A stretch of DNA of 64,000 nt from an uncultured Tenacibaculum sp. GTDB lineage: Bacteria > Bacteroidota > Bacteroidia > Flavobacteriales > Flavobacteriaceae. The DNA lies in NCBI GenBank assembly GCA_947501615.1, contig CANMWK010000008.1, positions 1 to 64,000 of the forward strand, read 5' to 3'. The position numbers and the translations under genes are program-made. Under the pieces are notes generated by a model that was given only the letters and a program-made list of their open reading frames with translations, had not been told where the DNA came from and made no database searches. Shown here in pieces: positions 37,141-46,171 of this stretch; the stretch's first letter is position 1, and each line of letters begins with the position of its first letter.

Positions 37141-39201
37141 ATGAATTCTTCTAAAAGATATACGATTACAGCTGCATTACCTTATACTAATGGACCAATT
37201 CATATTGGACATTTAGCTGGGGTTTATGTACCTGCTGATATTTATTCGCGTTTTTTACGTTTAAAAGGTAACGATGTTGCTTACATCTGTGGTTCAGATG
37301 AGCACGGTGTAGCTATACCAATGCGTGCTAAAAAAGAAGGCGTAACTCCAACGGAGATAATTGATAAGTATCATGCGATTATTAAACAATCTTTTGAAGA
37401 CTTCGGAATTTCTTTTGATAACTACTCTAGAACTTCAAACAAAATTCATCATGAAACAGCTTCTGAATTTTTCAAAAAGATGTATGCTGATGGTGAATTT
37501 ATCGAAGAAGTTTCTGAACAATTATACGATGCTGAAGCTGATCAGTTTTTAGCCGATCGTTTCGTAATTGGTACTTGTCCGAAATGTGGAAATGAAGAAA
37601 GTTATGGTGATCAGTGTGAAAAATGTGGAACAAGTCATAATGCAACAGATTTAATTAATCCTAAATCTGCAATTACTGGAAATGTTCCTGTGTTAAAGCA
37701 AACAAAACATTGGTTTTTACCTTTAGATAAACACGAACCGTTTTTACGTGAGTGGATTTTAGAAGGTCATAAAAACGACTGGAAAGCCAATGTATTAGGA
37801 CAAGTAAAATCTTGGATTGATGATGGATTACGTCCACGTGCTGTAACTCGTGATTTAGATTGGGGAATTCCTGTTCCTGTTGAAGGTGCTGAAGGAAAAG
37901 TTTTATACGTTTGGTTTGATGCTCCTATCGGATATATTTCTTCTACAAAAGAATGGGCAGCAAGAGAAGGTAAAAACTGGGAAGATTATTGGAAGAATGA
38001 AGACACTAAATTAGTGCACTTTATTGGAAAAGATAATATTGTATTCCACTGTATTATTTTCCCATCGATGTTAAAAGCACATGGAGATTATATTTTACCA
38101 GAAAACGTTCCTGCAAATGAGTTTTTAAACTTAGAAGGAAACAAATTATCTACTTCTAAAAACTGGGCTGTTTGGTTACACGAATATTTAGAAGAATTTC
38201 CTGGACAGCAAGATGTATTACGTTATACATTAACTGCTAATGCACCAGAAAATAAGGATAATGACTTTACTTGGAAAGATTTTCAAGCGAAAAACAATAA
38301 TGAGTTAGTAGCTGTATTCGGAAACTTTATTAACCGTGTGGCTGTTCTTACGAATAAATATTATGATGGAGTTGTTCCTGTACCTAATGAGTTCACAGAA
38401 TTAGATGAAGATGTTTTAGAACAATTACAACAGTTTCCTGATATTATAGAAAAATCAATTCAACGTTATAGATTTAGAGAAGCTTCTCAAGAGTTTATGA
38501 ATGTTGCTCGTTTAGGAAATAAATATTTGGCAGATGAAGAACCTTGGAAATTAGTAAAAACTGATGAAGAGCGAGTAAAAACAATTATGTATGTTGCTTT
38601 GCAAATCGCTACTGCGTTATCTATTTTATCTGAACCATTTTTACCATTTACTTCTGAAAAACTAAAAGGTATTTTAAAAACCGATCCAAATTTAGGTTGG
38701 AATGATATCACAGAGAAAGATACTTTATTACCAGAAGGGCATAAGATTCAAGAAGGGAAACCTGAGTTATTATTCTCTAAAATTGAAGATAAAACTATTG
38801 AAGCTCAATTAGAAAAATTAGAAGCTACTAAAAAAGCAAATGAAGCTGCGAATAAAGCTGTAGAACCTCAAAAAGATACTATTGAGTTCGACGACTTTAC
38901 TAAAATGGATATTCGTATTGGTACTATTTTAGAAGCTGAAAAAGTAGCTAAAACCAAAAAGTTACTAAAATTAAAAGTAGATGTAGGAATTGATGTTCGT
39001 ACTATTGTTTCTGGAATTGCGGAGAGTTTTTCACCAGAAGATATTGTTGGACAACAAGTAACTGTACTTTGTAATTTAGCTCCAAGAAAAATTAGAGGTG
39101 TTGAAAGTCAAGGAATGATTTTGATGACCGATGCCGAAGATGGTTCTTTAGCTTTTATTGAACCTCAACAAAAAGTAAAAAACGGAGGACAAGTGTGTTA
39201 A
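37141..39201 (+). CDS. metG: Methionine-tRNA ligase
   Basis: A 686-residue class I aminoacyl-tRNA synthetase. The HIGH motif is HIGH at residues 21-24, and the KMSKS loop appears as KLSTS. A four-cysteine zinc knuckle ([17 protein letters not shown]) lies in the connective domain. The last 110 residues are a Trbp111/EMAP-II-like tRNA-binding domain ([18 protein letters not shown] through [14 protein letters not shown]). Length and domains match the two-domain MetG1 type. A strong terminator follows. Confidence 0.97.
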   Translation: MNSSKRYTITAALPYTNGPIHIGHLAGVYVPADIYSRFLRLKGNDVAYICGSDEHGVAIPMRAKKEGVTPTEIIDKYHAIIKQSFEDFGISFDNYSRTSNKIHHETASEFFKKMYADGEFIEEVSEQLYDAEADQFLADRFVIGTCPKCGNEESYGDQCEKCGTSHNATDLINPKSAITGNVPVLKQTKHWFLPLDKHEPFLREWILEGHKNDWKANVLGQVKSWIDDGLRPRAVTRDLDWGIPVPVEGAEGKVLYVWFDAPIGYISSTKEWAAREGKNWEDYWKNEDTKLVHFIGKDNIVFHCIIFPSMLKAHGDYILPENVPANEFLNLEGNKLSTSKNWAVWLHEYLEEFPGQQDVLRYTLTANAPENKDNDFTWKDFQAKNNNELVAVFGNFINRVAVLTNKYYDGVVPVPNEFTELDEDVLEQLQQFPDIIEKSIQRYRFREASQEFMNVARLGNKYLADEEPWKLVKTDEERVKTIMYVALQIATALSILSEPFLPFTSEKLKGILKTDPNLGWNDITEKDTLLPEGHKIQEGKPELLFSKIEDKTIEAQLEKLEATKKANEAANKAVEPQKDTIEFDDFTKMDIRIGTILEAEKVAKTKKLLKLKVDVGIDVRTIVSGIAESFSPEDIVGQQVTVLCNLAPRKIRGVESQGMILMTDAEDGSLAFIEPQQKVKNGGQVC

Positions 39202-39208
39202 AAATATT

Positions 39209-39236
39209 AAAAGAGCTGCTGAATGCAGCTCTTTTT
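39209..39236. terminator. Bidirectional terminator after metG
   Basis: AAAAGAGCTGC pairs with GCAGCTCTTTT around the loop TGAAT, with flanking A and T tracts for both directions. It ends metG, and its right edge reaches the stop codon of the convergent lipoprotein gene. Confidence 0.9.
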
Positions 39237-39612
39237 AATTTCTCTGAATTGAAAATTCTGGATTATCAAATTTTACTTCATAAACTATAGTTTCTGGTTT
39301 ATATTCAAATTGTAAAACTCTATTTGGTTTTCCTTTGAGTTCGTAAACTGAACCATTTTTAATTACTTTAAACGCTATGGCATAAACCGCTGTTTTTTGT
39401 GTTAATGTAGTTTCAAAAACTCCATCTTTATCCTCATCTGTTAAGGGAATTTCTACTTTCCAACGTGGATTTGTAAAATCTCCTTTTACTCCAATTGTTT
39501 TTACATCCGCTATACCTCTAGTATCTACTTTCAATGTTACTGTTTTTGCGTGTTGCTTTTGTACACAACCTATCAGTCCTAATGCGATTATTGCTATGAA
39601 TACTTTTCTCAT
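39235..39612 (-). CDS. Small lipoprotein with E-set/CBM-like fold
   Basis: A 125-residue lipoprotein (lipobox LIGC near residue 16). The mature part reads as a single immunoglobulin-like carbohydrate-binding module: GVKGDFTNPRWKVEIPLTDED, DGVFETTL and YAIAFKVIKNGSVYEL follow the strand pattern of CBM20/48-like domains. Ligand binding is unproven. It lies 3 bp after the DoxX gene. Confidence 0.65.
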   Translation of the reverse strand: MRKVFIAIIALGLIGCVQKQHAKTVTLKVDTRGIADVKTIGVKGDFTNPRWKVEIPLTDEDKDGVFETTLTQKTAVYAIAFKVIKNGSVYELKGKPNRVLQFEYKPETIVYEVKFDNPEFSIQRN

Positions 39613-39615
39613 CTT

Positions 39616-40098
39616 TTATAGTTTTTTAGAAATTAAATAATCTAACCCGAAGCGCCCGCTACCTAAATACAAATTGTATGTTGAAACCCATAGAAATCCA
39701 ATCGCTGGTAACATCGCCCAAGTTCCACTATTCCATTTTTGCATGAAAATGGCAACCAACATGGTACATAAAATTAAAAATGAAGCCAATCTAGTTTTTA
39801 AACCTAGCGCAAAGAACGAACCACTAACGGCTTCACTAAAAGCCCCCATCCAAGCAAAAAACACAGGAAATAAAGCAAATATTCCCCCGTAAGCTGCTAC
39901 ATCTTCAGGAAACCAAGCTATAACTTCAAAAAAAGCTAAATTCCTATCAGATGGTGTCCATGGCATTCCAAATTTACTTGCTCCAAAATCTATTGCTAAT
40001 AACATTCCGCAGATAAATCGAATGATTGCAAAATGTAAATCTATCCACCAATGTTTTTGCAATACAGGAGTCATCATTTGTTTTAATAGTTTTCTCAT
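39616..40098 (-). CDS. DoxX family membrane protein
   Basis: A 160-residue protein with four membrane helices. The RFICGMLLAIDFGASKFGMPW start, the central GSFFALGLKTRLASFLILCTML segment and a C-terminal LGSGRFGLDYLI fit DoxX. Members are linked to oxidative stress or quinone chemistry, but no activity can be inferred here. It is first in a two-gene unit. Confidence 0.82.
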   Translation of the reverse strand: MRKLLKQMMTPVLQKHWWIDLHFAIIRFICGMLLAIDFGASKFGMPWTPSDRNLAFFEVIAWFPEDVAAYGGIFALFPVFFAWMGAFSEAVSGSFFALGLKTRLASFLILCTMLVAIFMQKWNSGTWAMLPAIGFLWVSTYNLYLGSGRFGLDYLISKKL

Positions 40099-40175
40099 CA
40101 GTTCTAAATTTTATAGTTATCTAAATTGTTAAGAGAATTTGTTTTCTCGTTTTGATGACACAAAGATTCAAATTG

Positions 40176-40196
40176 ATAAGTCCACCAACGACTTAT
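40176..40196. other. 7-bp hairpin upstream of the DoxX gene
   Basis: ATAAGTC and GACTTAT are separated by a 7-nt loop, about 80 bp before the DoxX start. It could be an operator. There is no U-run, so it is not a terminator. The rest of the 250-bp gap shows nothing I can support. Confidence 0.35.
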
Positions 40197-40348
40197 ACTG
40201 TATTTACAGGGCTCAGATACGATTTGAGACGTCTTAAACTATAGAAATAAGCTTTTAATTAACGATAAAAAGTAATTTTCAATACATAATTTTAGTACGT
40301 AATTATTAGAAAAATCACGAACTAGTTCTTTTGAAATTCATCAACAGA

Positions 40349-41545
40349 TTACTGTTCACTAACTACTGATAATTCTTTTATAAATTCTGTAGGTGAAGTC
40401 TGAGTGAGTTTTTTAAAAACTCGATTAAAAGTTGCTTTGCTATTAAAGCCACAATCTAATGCAATTCCTAATAAAGAAAGTTGTTTGTGTGTTCCTTTAC
40501 GCAATTCATCTTTAAATGCATTTACGCGAAATTCATTAATAAAATCGTTAAAGTTTTTATCGTAACCTTGATTAATAATCTGAGAAAGTTGCGATCGATG
40601 CATTTGTAAATTTGAAGCTAAATCTGATAAATTCAATTCAGAATTTAAATACGGTTTTTCAACCTTCATGTATTCGTCAATTAATTGAATTTCTTTATTG
40701 GAAACTGTTTTTTCAATTGCAACTTCTTTTTCTTTTGCAGTTTCAGGGGTAAAATCAAATGTTAGATTATTTAATTTTCCGGTATCTGTAAAATAACCAC
40801 GAACAGCTACATAAACTGTACTTATTGCTAAAAATAAGTTCAACCACCATTGTTGTGTGTAACTTAGTTGAATAAAAGCAATATTAATTACCGTTTGAAT
40901 GCTTCCGTAGAGAAATAACAAAGAAAAAATTACTAGAAAACTGAGTACCCAGTTTAATTCTAATTTATAGGTATTTGAAAAAAACTGATTGATTTTCTTT
41001 CGATAATTATAGAATAATTGAAATGTAAAGGCCAAATACAACAACATTACAGAAAAATCTAAAAATACGAGTACAGGTTGAACAATACGTTCATCAACAG
41101 CTATTTTTAAAACTCCGTTTTGTTTATCGTTAAATCCGGGTTGTAATGCATCGTAAATATAAATTACTACACGAAAAATTACGAGTAAAGACATTAATAC
41201 AAAATGCTTAACATCTGACCGTTTAAATTTAAAATTTGATTGCGTTATTGATTTCACATAGAAATACAACAACGGAGCTAAAGCTAAACTAATCGGCATT
41301 AACCAATAGTTGATTTTTGTGGTTCTGTACGTATTGTACCATCCCATAAAACCAACAGTGTAGCAAATTTGTTGGTAGCAAACCAACAACAAAATAAGAC
41401 TGAGAATTAAGTGCGATGTGTTTCTTTTTTTGATATACTTTCCTAATAACAAACCAACAAATAACAATCCTTGAAGTACTAATACCAAAAGTGGCGTACT
41501 GTATAGATTAAAATCTGGAAATGTGTGAAACAGAATTAACATCAT
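40349..41545 (-). CDS. Membrane-bound AraC family regulator
   Basis: A 398-residue protein with about seven membrane helices in the first 260 residues and a C-terminal AraC double helix-turn-helix (LNLSDLASNLQMHRSQLSQIINQGYDKNF, then LLGIALDCGFNSKATFNRVFKKLTQTSP). This 7TM-HTH form is common in Bacteroidota. A TTG start 36 bp upstream is possible, but tandem ATGs at 41545 are better. It diverges from the exported-protein gene at 41657, its possible target. Its HTH resembles the short AraC protein encoded at 57948. Confidence 0.85.
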   Translation of the reverse strand: MMLILFHTFPDFNLYSTPLLVLVLQGLLFVGLLLGKYIKKRNTSHLILSLILLLVCYQQICYTVGFMGWYNTYRTTKINYWLMPISLALAPLLYFYVKSITQSNFKFKRSDVKHFVLMSLLVIFRVVIYIYDALQPGFNDKQNGVLKIAVDERIVQPVLVFLDFSVMLLYLAFTFQLFYNYRKKINQFFSNTYKLELNWVLSFLVIFSLLFLYGSIQTVINIAFIQLSYTQQWWLNLFLAISTVYVAVRGYFTDTGKLNNLTFDFTPETAKEKEVAIEKTVSNKEIQLIDEYMKVEKPYLNSELNLSDLASNLQMHRSQLSQIINQGYDKNFNDFINEFRVNAFKDELRKGTHKQLSLLGIALDCGFNSKATFNRVFKKLTQTSPTEFIKELSVVSEQ

Positions 41546-41656
41546 ATCCAAATATAGAAAATATGATTTATACACTAGCAATCGTAGTAAGTTTCACTTA
41601 ATACTACTTGAAACCTTCATTAAGATTGCGTAATTTAGCTTTTTAAGAATATATTC

Positions 41657-43123
41657 ATGATGAGAACTGTTATTTTTATCCTTTTTTTATTCCTAAATTC
41701 AATTGCTATAGGTCAGAAAAGTATTGGTGAGTTCAGCCATTCTTTACATACAAAAAACAAAACCCTTAAAGGATCTTTTTCTGTTGTAAATACATTTAAT
41801 TCGAATATAGCTACTTTTCTAAGTGATAATAATTATATCTATGCTTACTTAATGAGTCCTGAATTTAAGATGCAAAAGCAACTTAAATTTAAAAAAAACA
41901 AAAAATATAGAGGCGTTGTTGGTAAATTTCACACAAATGGAAATAAGTTTTCTTTTATTGTAGCTAATATCAATGCTTCTAAATTTGGTACTATTGCTTT
42001 TGATTTTAAAAAGGACACTGTAGTTTTCACTAAAGATCCTTTTAAAACAAATGGACTTACTTTACTTCAAAATTTTAATCAGCAAAATAAATCTCATTTA
42101 CTTTTTCTCAAAAAAAAAACATCTGAACTTATTGTTCGAACCTACGCAAACGATAAAAAAACTACAAATACAACATTCAACCTGAAAAATGAAAAATTTT
42201 TAATAGGAAAACACAAAGAAACTTCACTTACTAAACTTTTATACAATACATTATATAACGATTATACCATAACTAAAATTCAATCTTTTGAATATGGTAA
42301 AACAAAGTATAAAATTCAGCCTGTCTCTATAGAAACCACATCAGAATATACAAAACTTTATATTGAAGATGATCATATTAAAATTATTTTTGACAAGAAT
42401 AAATACTATTCTCAAATTCTTACTTTAGGCTTAAAAGATGGTACACATTCATTAGTTAAGATAGAAAAACCACTATCTAAAGTTACAGGAAAAAATAAGA
42501 CTTCTAATTCGTATCTATTTGATAATTTTTTATTCACTACTGCTTGTTCAAAGAAAAATATTGGAATTAGTATACACGATTTAGAAACTCATAAAAAAAT
42601 TAAAGAATTCACCTTAAAATATAATCAAACATTACCTTTTGATAATGTTCCTGTTGTAATTCAAGGTAAATCGTACAATAGAATAACCAAAAAACAAAGT
42701 AAGGTTTTCTTTCGAAAACTTTACTATAGCGATATAGGAATTACTGTAGTAAGACAAAATAACAACTTTGCCATTACGATAGGAGGAAAAAAACCAGCTA
42801 CACTACATAACCCTATGATGAGTTTAAAAATGGGAGACAATGTATCTATCTATGCAGTAAATAACTATAGAGGTTTTTTAGATCCTCATTCTTATATTTT
42901 AAACAATTATAGAAATAAAAAGGCTACTTATTTTAGAGGTATTTTAGATAATGAATTTAATTTCACTGATATTCCTCTAGAAAAAAACGTTTACGATACT
43001 ATAAATTCTTATGTTCAAGAAAATAATACGCAAGAAAATAGTCATATTTTTCAATACAAAGGAAAAATGATTTACGGGTATTATGCTCCTGAATTAAATA
43101 CGTATAAATTTCTAGCTTTTTAA
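41657..43123 (+). CDS. Exported protein, paralogue of the 48657 gene
   Basis: A 488-residue protein with a signal peptide ending AIGQ, beta-rich throughout, with no known domain. It aligns along its length with the protein encoded at 48657-50234: KLYIEDDHIKIIFDKNKYYSQILTL versus KLYIRNEDVIITLDKNKFYTQILFL, and both end in a GYY...TY..F pattern. The repeated short strands suggest a beta-propeller, but I cannot prove it. The function is unknown. Confidence 0.75.
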   Translation: MMRTVIFILFLFLNSIAIGQKSIGEFSHSLHTKNKTLKGSFSVVNTFNSNIATFLSDNNYIYAYLMSPEFKMQKQLKFKKNKKYRGVVGKFHTNGNKFSFIVANINASKFGTIAFDFKKDTVVFTKDPFKTNGLTLLQNFNQQNKSHLLFLKKKTSELIVRTYANDKKTTNTTFNLKNEKFLIGKHKETSLTKLLYNTLYNDYTITKIQSFEYGKTKYKIQPVSIETTSEYTKLYIEDDHIKIIFDKNKYYSQILTLGLKDGTHSLVKIEKPLSKVTGKNKTSNSYLFDNFLFTTACSKKNIGISIHDLETHKKIKEFTLKYNQTLPFDNVPVVIQGKSYNRITKKQSKVFFRKLYYSDIGITVVRQNNNFAITIGGKKPATLHNPMMSLKMGDNVSIYAVNNYRGFLDPHSYILNNYRNKKATYFRGILDNEFNFTDIPLEKNVYDTINSYVQENNTQENSHIFQYKGKMIYGYYAPELNTYKFLAF

Positions 43124-43129
43124 GACTAA

Positions 43130-43159
43130 AAAAAGAGTGATATTACTACCACCCTTTTT
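43130..43159 (+). terminator. Probable terminator
   Basis: AAAAAGAGTG can pair with CACCCTTTTT, with one mismatch, 6 bp after the stop of the exported-protein gene. A T-tract closes it. It is weaker than the other terminators here. Confidence 0.5.
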
Positions 43160-43365
43160 AAACCAATAATCAAAAAAAGAGACTTTAAAGCCTATGGAAT
43201 GAGGGAATTATTACACTTTGATTATTTCTCTTTAGTAATCCTAATCTCAGAAAATGAACAAATTTTTCTAAGCATTATATATGCAAAGCCGATATTAACC
43301 TTATAATATAGTATCAACTTTATTGTCTATTTGATTGTAGACAAAGTATATCTTCTTAAAAATGG

Positions 43366-43406
43366 CCTTGGAACGCTCACACCCCCATGAGTTTTGCGCT
43401 CCAAGG
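43366..43406 (-). terminator. Minus-strand hairpin with G-U pair
   Basis: On the minus strand, CCTTGGAGCGC pairs with GCGTTCCAAGG over 11 positions, one of them a G-U pair. The plus-strand copy would have an A-C mismatch there, so the minus strand is the likely RNA. An inner CTCA/TGAG pair sits in the loop, and CCATTTTT follows. It lies 31 bp after the small ORF at 43438, as a terminator should. Confidence 0.65.
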
Positions 43407-43437
43407 TTTAAGGATGCTTACATATGTTTTATCGTTT

Positions 43438-43518
43438 TTATACTAAAAATTTGATATAAACTAAGTAATTACCTCCTGGGTCCCAATTACCCATACTAAT
43501 TGTATATCTCTTATACAT
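43438..43518 (-). CDS. Putative 26-residue peptide
   Basis: The ATG at 43518 follows TAATAAA, a start context common in this genome. The peptide begins MYKRYTISMG, has a Trp-Asp-Pro-Gly-Gly core at residues 12-16 and ends in a hydrophobic stretch (LVYIKFLV). It has no signal peptide or known match. Support comes from its placement between a promoter-like module (43686-43738) and a hairpin (43366-43406). It could also be a gene remnant. Confidence 0.4.
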   Translation of the reverse strand: MYKRYTISMGNWDPGGNYLVYIKFLV

Positions 43519-43685
43519 TTTATTATTCACTCCATTTAACTAAACAAAAGATATAAAAATCTTAATTTCAACCATTTATAGCATTTATTTTTATTTAAAA
43601 AAGAGAAGTAAAACCTAATACAATTAAAAATTATTTTTTGATTTCTTATACGGATTATACTATGATTTATCTTGAAAACTTATGT

Positions 43686-43738
43686 CAAAACTAATTGTTA
43701 TTTTCATACAAAAACACCCCTGTTTTCAGTGAAAAAAA
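43686..43738 (-). promoter_or_regulatory. Operator-promoter module, copy 3
   Basis: Read on the minus strand, TTTTCACTGAAAACAGGGG is followed by a -7 box TAGTTTTG (plus-strand 43686-43693) starting 38 bp after the first C of CACTGA. The same arrangement occurs at 45401-45450 and 46026-46076 with 37 bp. The transcript would run into the small ORF at 43438 and end at the hairpin. Apart from these, the 652-bp gap 43124-43775 shows no gene. Confidence 0.6.
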
Positions 43739-43775
43739 ATCATTTAACCCATAGCTACATACTACAAACACTCAA

Positions 43776-44891
43776 TTATTCAATAATAGAATTTGTAACG
43801 CTTATAGGTGTTTCACTATGCATAGATATACTTGGATAAACAGGATACCAAGAACCGCCTATATTATTTCTAATTATAGCGTCATCAATTATAATATTTC
43901 CTGTCTTATCGTTACTTACAAAAAAAATAGAAGCACCAAATGCAACCACTTCATTGCGCTCTAATTTCGATCCTTGTATTTTTAACGTCATTGTGTTTCC
44001 ATCGTTATAAATGGCTCCACCACTACCTCCACCTGGTGTGTTTGGACTAGCTGGATTTCCTCCATTACCTATTGCTTTATTATGAGAAAACACACTATTA
44101 ATAATTGTCCAAGAAACATCTATACTACTAATAGCTCCACCATTAGAACCTTCATTTCCATAACCTTCAGCACCTCCAAATGTACTATTCACTACATATA
44201 CAGGTTGTTTATTATATTGACTGAATACTCTAACCGCTCCTCCTCCAACATCTGGACCTACACTTTTACACTTATTATTAAAAAAACGACAATTTACTAT
44301 TTTAAATCTTCCTCCTCGTACCCAAATTGCTCCTCCACCATCATATTCAGTTTCATTAGTTGAGTTACCATCTGCAAATGTTATGTTTTGAACGGTGAGC
44401 CTTGGATGATCTTGATTTTGACAATTACTAGTTGTCCATACTTGATTTTCATCACAAGTATTCATATATAAAATTCTAGTTTTCCCATCACCACTTAAAG
44501 TTACTAAACCGCCTCCATCTATAATTACTTCATCATTTGCATTATTAAATACTTTAGCAGGTTTATCCATTTTAATTGTTACTGGTTCTGATCCACAATC
44601 AAAAACTATTTTACCGCCTTTAGCTACAGCTTTTACTACTGCTTCACATGTACAACTTTCAGGAGTTCCATTACCTACAACAGTATCTGGGTTGGATACA
44701 TTTTCTACACTTGCTTCATTAGGTATTGGTGAGTTTCCATTTGGGTTTCCAGCTGCAGGACCTGTTGCTGGGTTTTCTAAAGGATTATGAATTTCAGAAA
44801 TTACTTGTTCTTCTCTTCCCTTTGAACAATTGTACAAATTGATGATTAAAACACAGTATAAAAACTTTTTAAACACATTATTTGATATCAT
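43776..44891 (-). CDS. Beta-helix lipoprotein
   Basis: A 371-residue lipoprotein (lipobox LYNC, Cys at about residue 22). A Pro/Asn/Glu-rich linker follows, then a right-handed parallel beta-helix: ITFADGNSTNETEYDGGGAIWVRGG, FKIVNCRFFNNKC, VVNSTFGG, SSIDVSWTIINSVFSHNKAIG. These resemble polymorphic outer-membrane protein or pectin-lyase-fold repeats. It probably binds or cleaves polysaccharides at the cell surface, but no catalytic residues are evident. It lies 32 bp after the gene at 44924 and likely shares its promoter. Confidence 0.75.
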   Translation of the reverse strand: MISNNVFKKFLYCVLIINLYNCSKGREEQVISEIHNPLENPATGPAAGNPNGNSPIPNEASVENVSNPDTVVGNGTPESCTCEAVVKAVAKGGKIVFDCGSEPVTIKMDKPAKVFNNANDEVIIDGGGLVTLSGDGKTRILYMNTCDENQVWTTSNCQNQDHPRLTVQNITFADGNSTNETEYDGGGAIWVRGGRFKIVNCRFFNNKCKSVGPDVGGGAVRVFSQYNKQPVYVVNSTFGGAEGYGNEGSNGGAISSIDVSWTIINSVFSHNKAIGNGGNPASPNTPGGGSGGAIYNDGNTMTLKIQGSKLERNEVVAFGASIFFVSNDKTGNIIIDDAIIRNNIGGSWYPVYPSISMHSETPISVTNSIIE

Positions 44892-44923
44892 AAATTTTCT
44901 ATTGTATAATTTGGGATTAACGG

Positions 44924-45367
44924 TTATTTATACAGAAATAGCATTGCAGATACTATTTGATACGACTTATTATCAACTGGCTTTATAGTAGTTGATGTAT
45001 GTGTAGTCCCATTTACCACTAAAACACCGTCTTTAGTCCATTTAAAACTTCTATTATTAGCATTTATAGTACCTTGCTTATCTGCTTTAAATAAAAACAC
45101 TCCTTTTTTATCGTATACCTCATCATCAACAAAACTTAAAATTGTCTGCCCATTAAGATCTTTAATCGCTGTATTTTCAATGTCTATTTCACCTACTAAC
45201 TTCCCATGATCTAAAATTCCTCCATCTGCATCTATCTCTATAATAACCTCATTGTCATATTGAATTTGAATTTCAGAAAATTCAAATTTTTTATTTGATT
45301 GATTACAAGAGAACAACACTCCAATTATAAAAAAAAGTACACTCTTCAATAATACATTTACGCTCAT
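44924..45367 (-). CDS. Small lipoprotein, paralogue of the 45501 gene
   Basis: A 147-residue lipoprotein (lipobox LFSC, Cys at about residue 21). The mature chain is acidic and beta-rich. Its second half aligns with the protein encoded at 45501: ILSFVDDEVYDKKGVFLF versus LFITDEVVTDAKGKYVF, and FKWTKDGVLVVNG versus IEWSSEGVLFING. No family is recognised. It follows an operator-promoter module and probably leads the beta-helix gene. Confidence 0.7.
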   Translation of the reverse strand: MSVNVLLKSVLFFIIGVLFSCNQSNKKFEFSEIQIQYDNEVIIEIDADGGILDHGKLVGEIDIENTAIKDLNGQTILSFVDDEVYDKKGVFLFKADKQGTINANNRSFKWTKDGVLVVNGTTHTSTTIKPVDNKSYQIVSAMLFLYK

Positions 45368-45400
45368 TTGTATGATTTGTTATCAAATTACTATTTGCAG

Positions 45401-45450
45401 CAAAATTACAGGATACCTTATGTGTTTTTTACCCTGAATTCAGTGAAAAA
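45401..45450 (-). promoter_or_regulatory. Operator-promoter module, copy 2
   Basis: On the minus strand, TTTTTCACTGAATTCAGGG is followed 37 bp after its first CACTGA base by the -7 box TAATTTTG (plus-strand 45401-45408). It lies 33 bp before the start of the lipoprotein gene at 44924-45367. No TTG -33 box is present. The palindrome occupies that region, which suggests an activator site. Confidence 0.65.
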
Positions 45451-45500
45451 GACCTATTCAACAACCTATATAGTTACAACTTCAAATTCCACTAATCGTA

Positions 45501-46004
45501 TTAATCCTTAATTGCTGGATGTAACATGATTACAAACAATGATGGAACTTTATATAATTGCTCAGCTTCTAAAAATTCTATTGTAGTTCCGTCTTCTTTT
45601 CCGTTGATAAACAATACACCTTCTGATGACCATTCTATATCATACACTTTATGGTCTGATTTTGTTTTTCTGTATTCTTTTTCTTTAAAAAAACGATATT
45701 TTCTATCTCCTTTTTTCCTCATGGAAAAAACATATTTACCTTTTGCATCAGTAACAACTTCATCGGTAATGAATAACATTTTTTCATCTTGATTAGATAA
45801 AATAACGTTCGTTTTTTTATCTATTTTAGCTACTAACCTTTCACCAAATATATTGTAATACACTTCTCCTTTCTCATTCACATCGATAAATGAAAAACCT
45901 TCTTTGTCTATGATTTTAAATGCTGAAAATGCCAATTGATTTTCTTTATCTTGACAAAAAACGAATACCTGTGTTAATACAAGAATACTTACTATTTTTT
46001 TCAT
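45501..46004 (-). CDS. Small exported protein, paralogue of the 44924 gene
   Basis: A 167-residue exported protein. The hydrophobic start contains VFC but lacks a clear lipobox. It shares the GxLF/VNG-type strand pattern with the gene at 44924, with extra Lys/Arg-rich residues around 105-120. No domain is recognised. It has its own copy of the shared operator-promoter module, 21 bp upstream of the start. Confidence 0.7.
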   Translation of the reverse strand: MKKIVSILVLTQVFVFCQDKENQLAFSAFKIIDKEGFSFIDVNEKGEVYYNIFGERLVAKIDKKTNVILSNQDEKMLFITDEVVTDAKGKYVFSMRKKGDRKYRFFKEKEYRKTKSDHKVYDIEWSSEGVLFINGKEDGTTIEFLEAEQLYKVPSLFVIMLHPAIKD

Positions 46005-46025
46005 GCTTAGTGTAGATTAATAAAA

Positions 46026-46076
46026 CAAACTTAATAGAAGAATTCTATTATATTTTCACTGAATTCAGTGAAAATA
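46026..46076 (-). promoter_or_regulatory. Operator-promoter module, copy 1 (perfect palindrome)
   Basis: Positions 46051-46076 form a perfect 26-bp palindrome with core CACTGAATTCAGTG. The -7 box TAAGTTTG (plus-strand 46026-46033) begins 37 bp from the first C of the core on the minus strand. It controls the gene at 45501-46004. A palindrome this long in front of a promoter is a likely binding site for a dimeric regulator. Confidence 0.7.
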
Positions 46077-46171
46077 AATAATAAGCTATCTTTTAATATA
46101 AAAAATCAAATACTGCATAGAGAATATCTAATCTTTTATCTATAATTTAGTTGTAAACTTAGTACAGACCA

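Noticed and set aside
43201..43600. Riboswitch in the long gap
   Set aside because: The hairpin has a T-tract and lies after a small ORF on the minus strand, so a terminator explains it better. No known riboswitch consensus was recognised.
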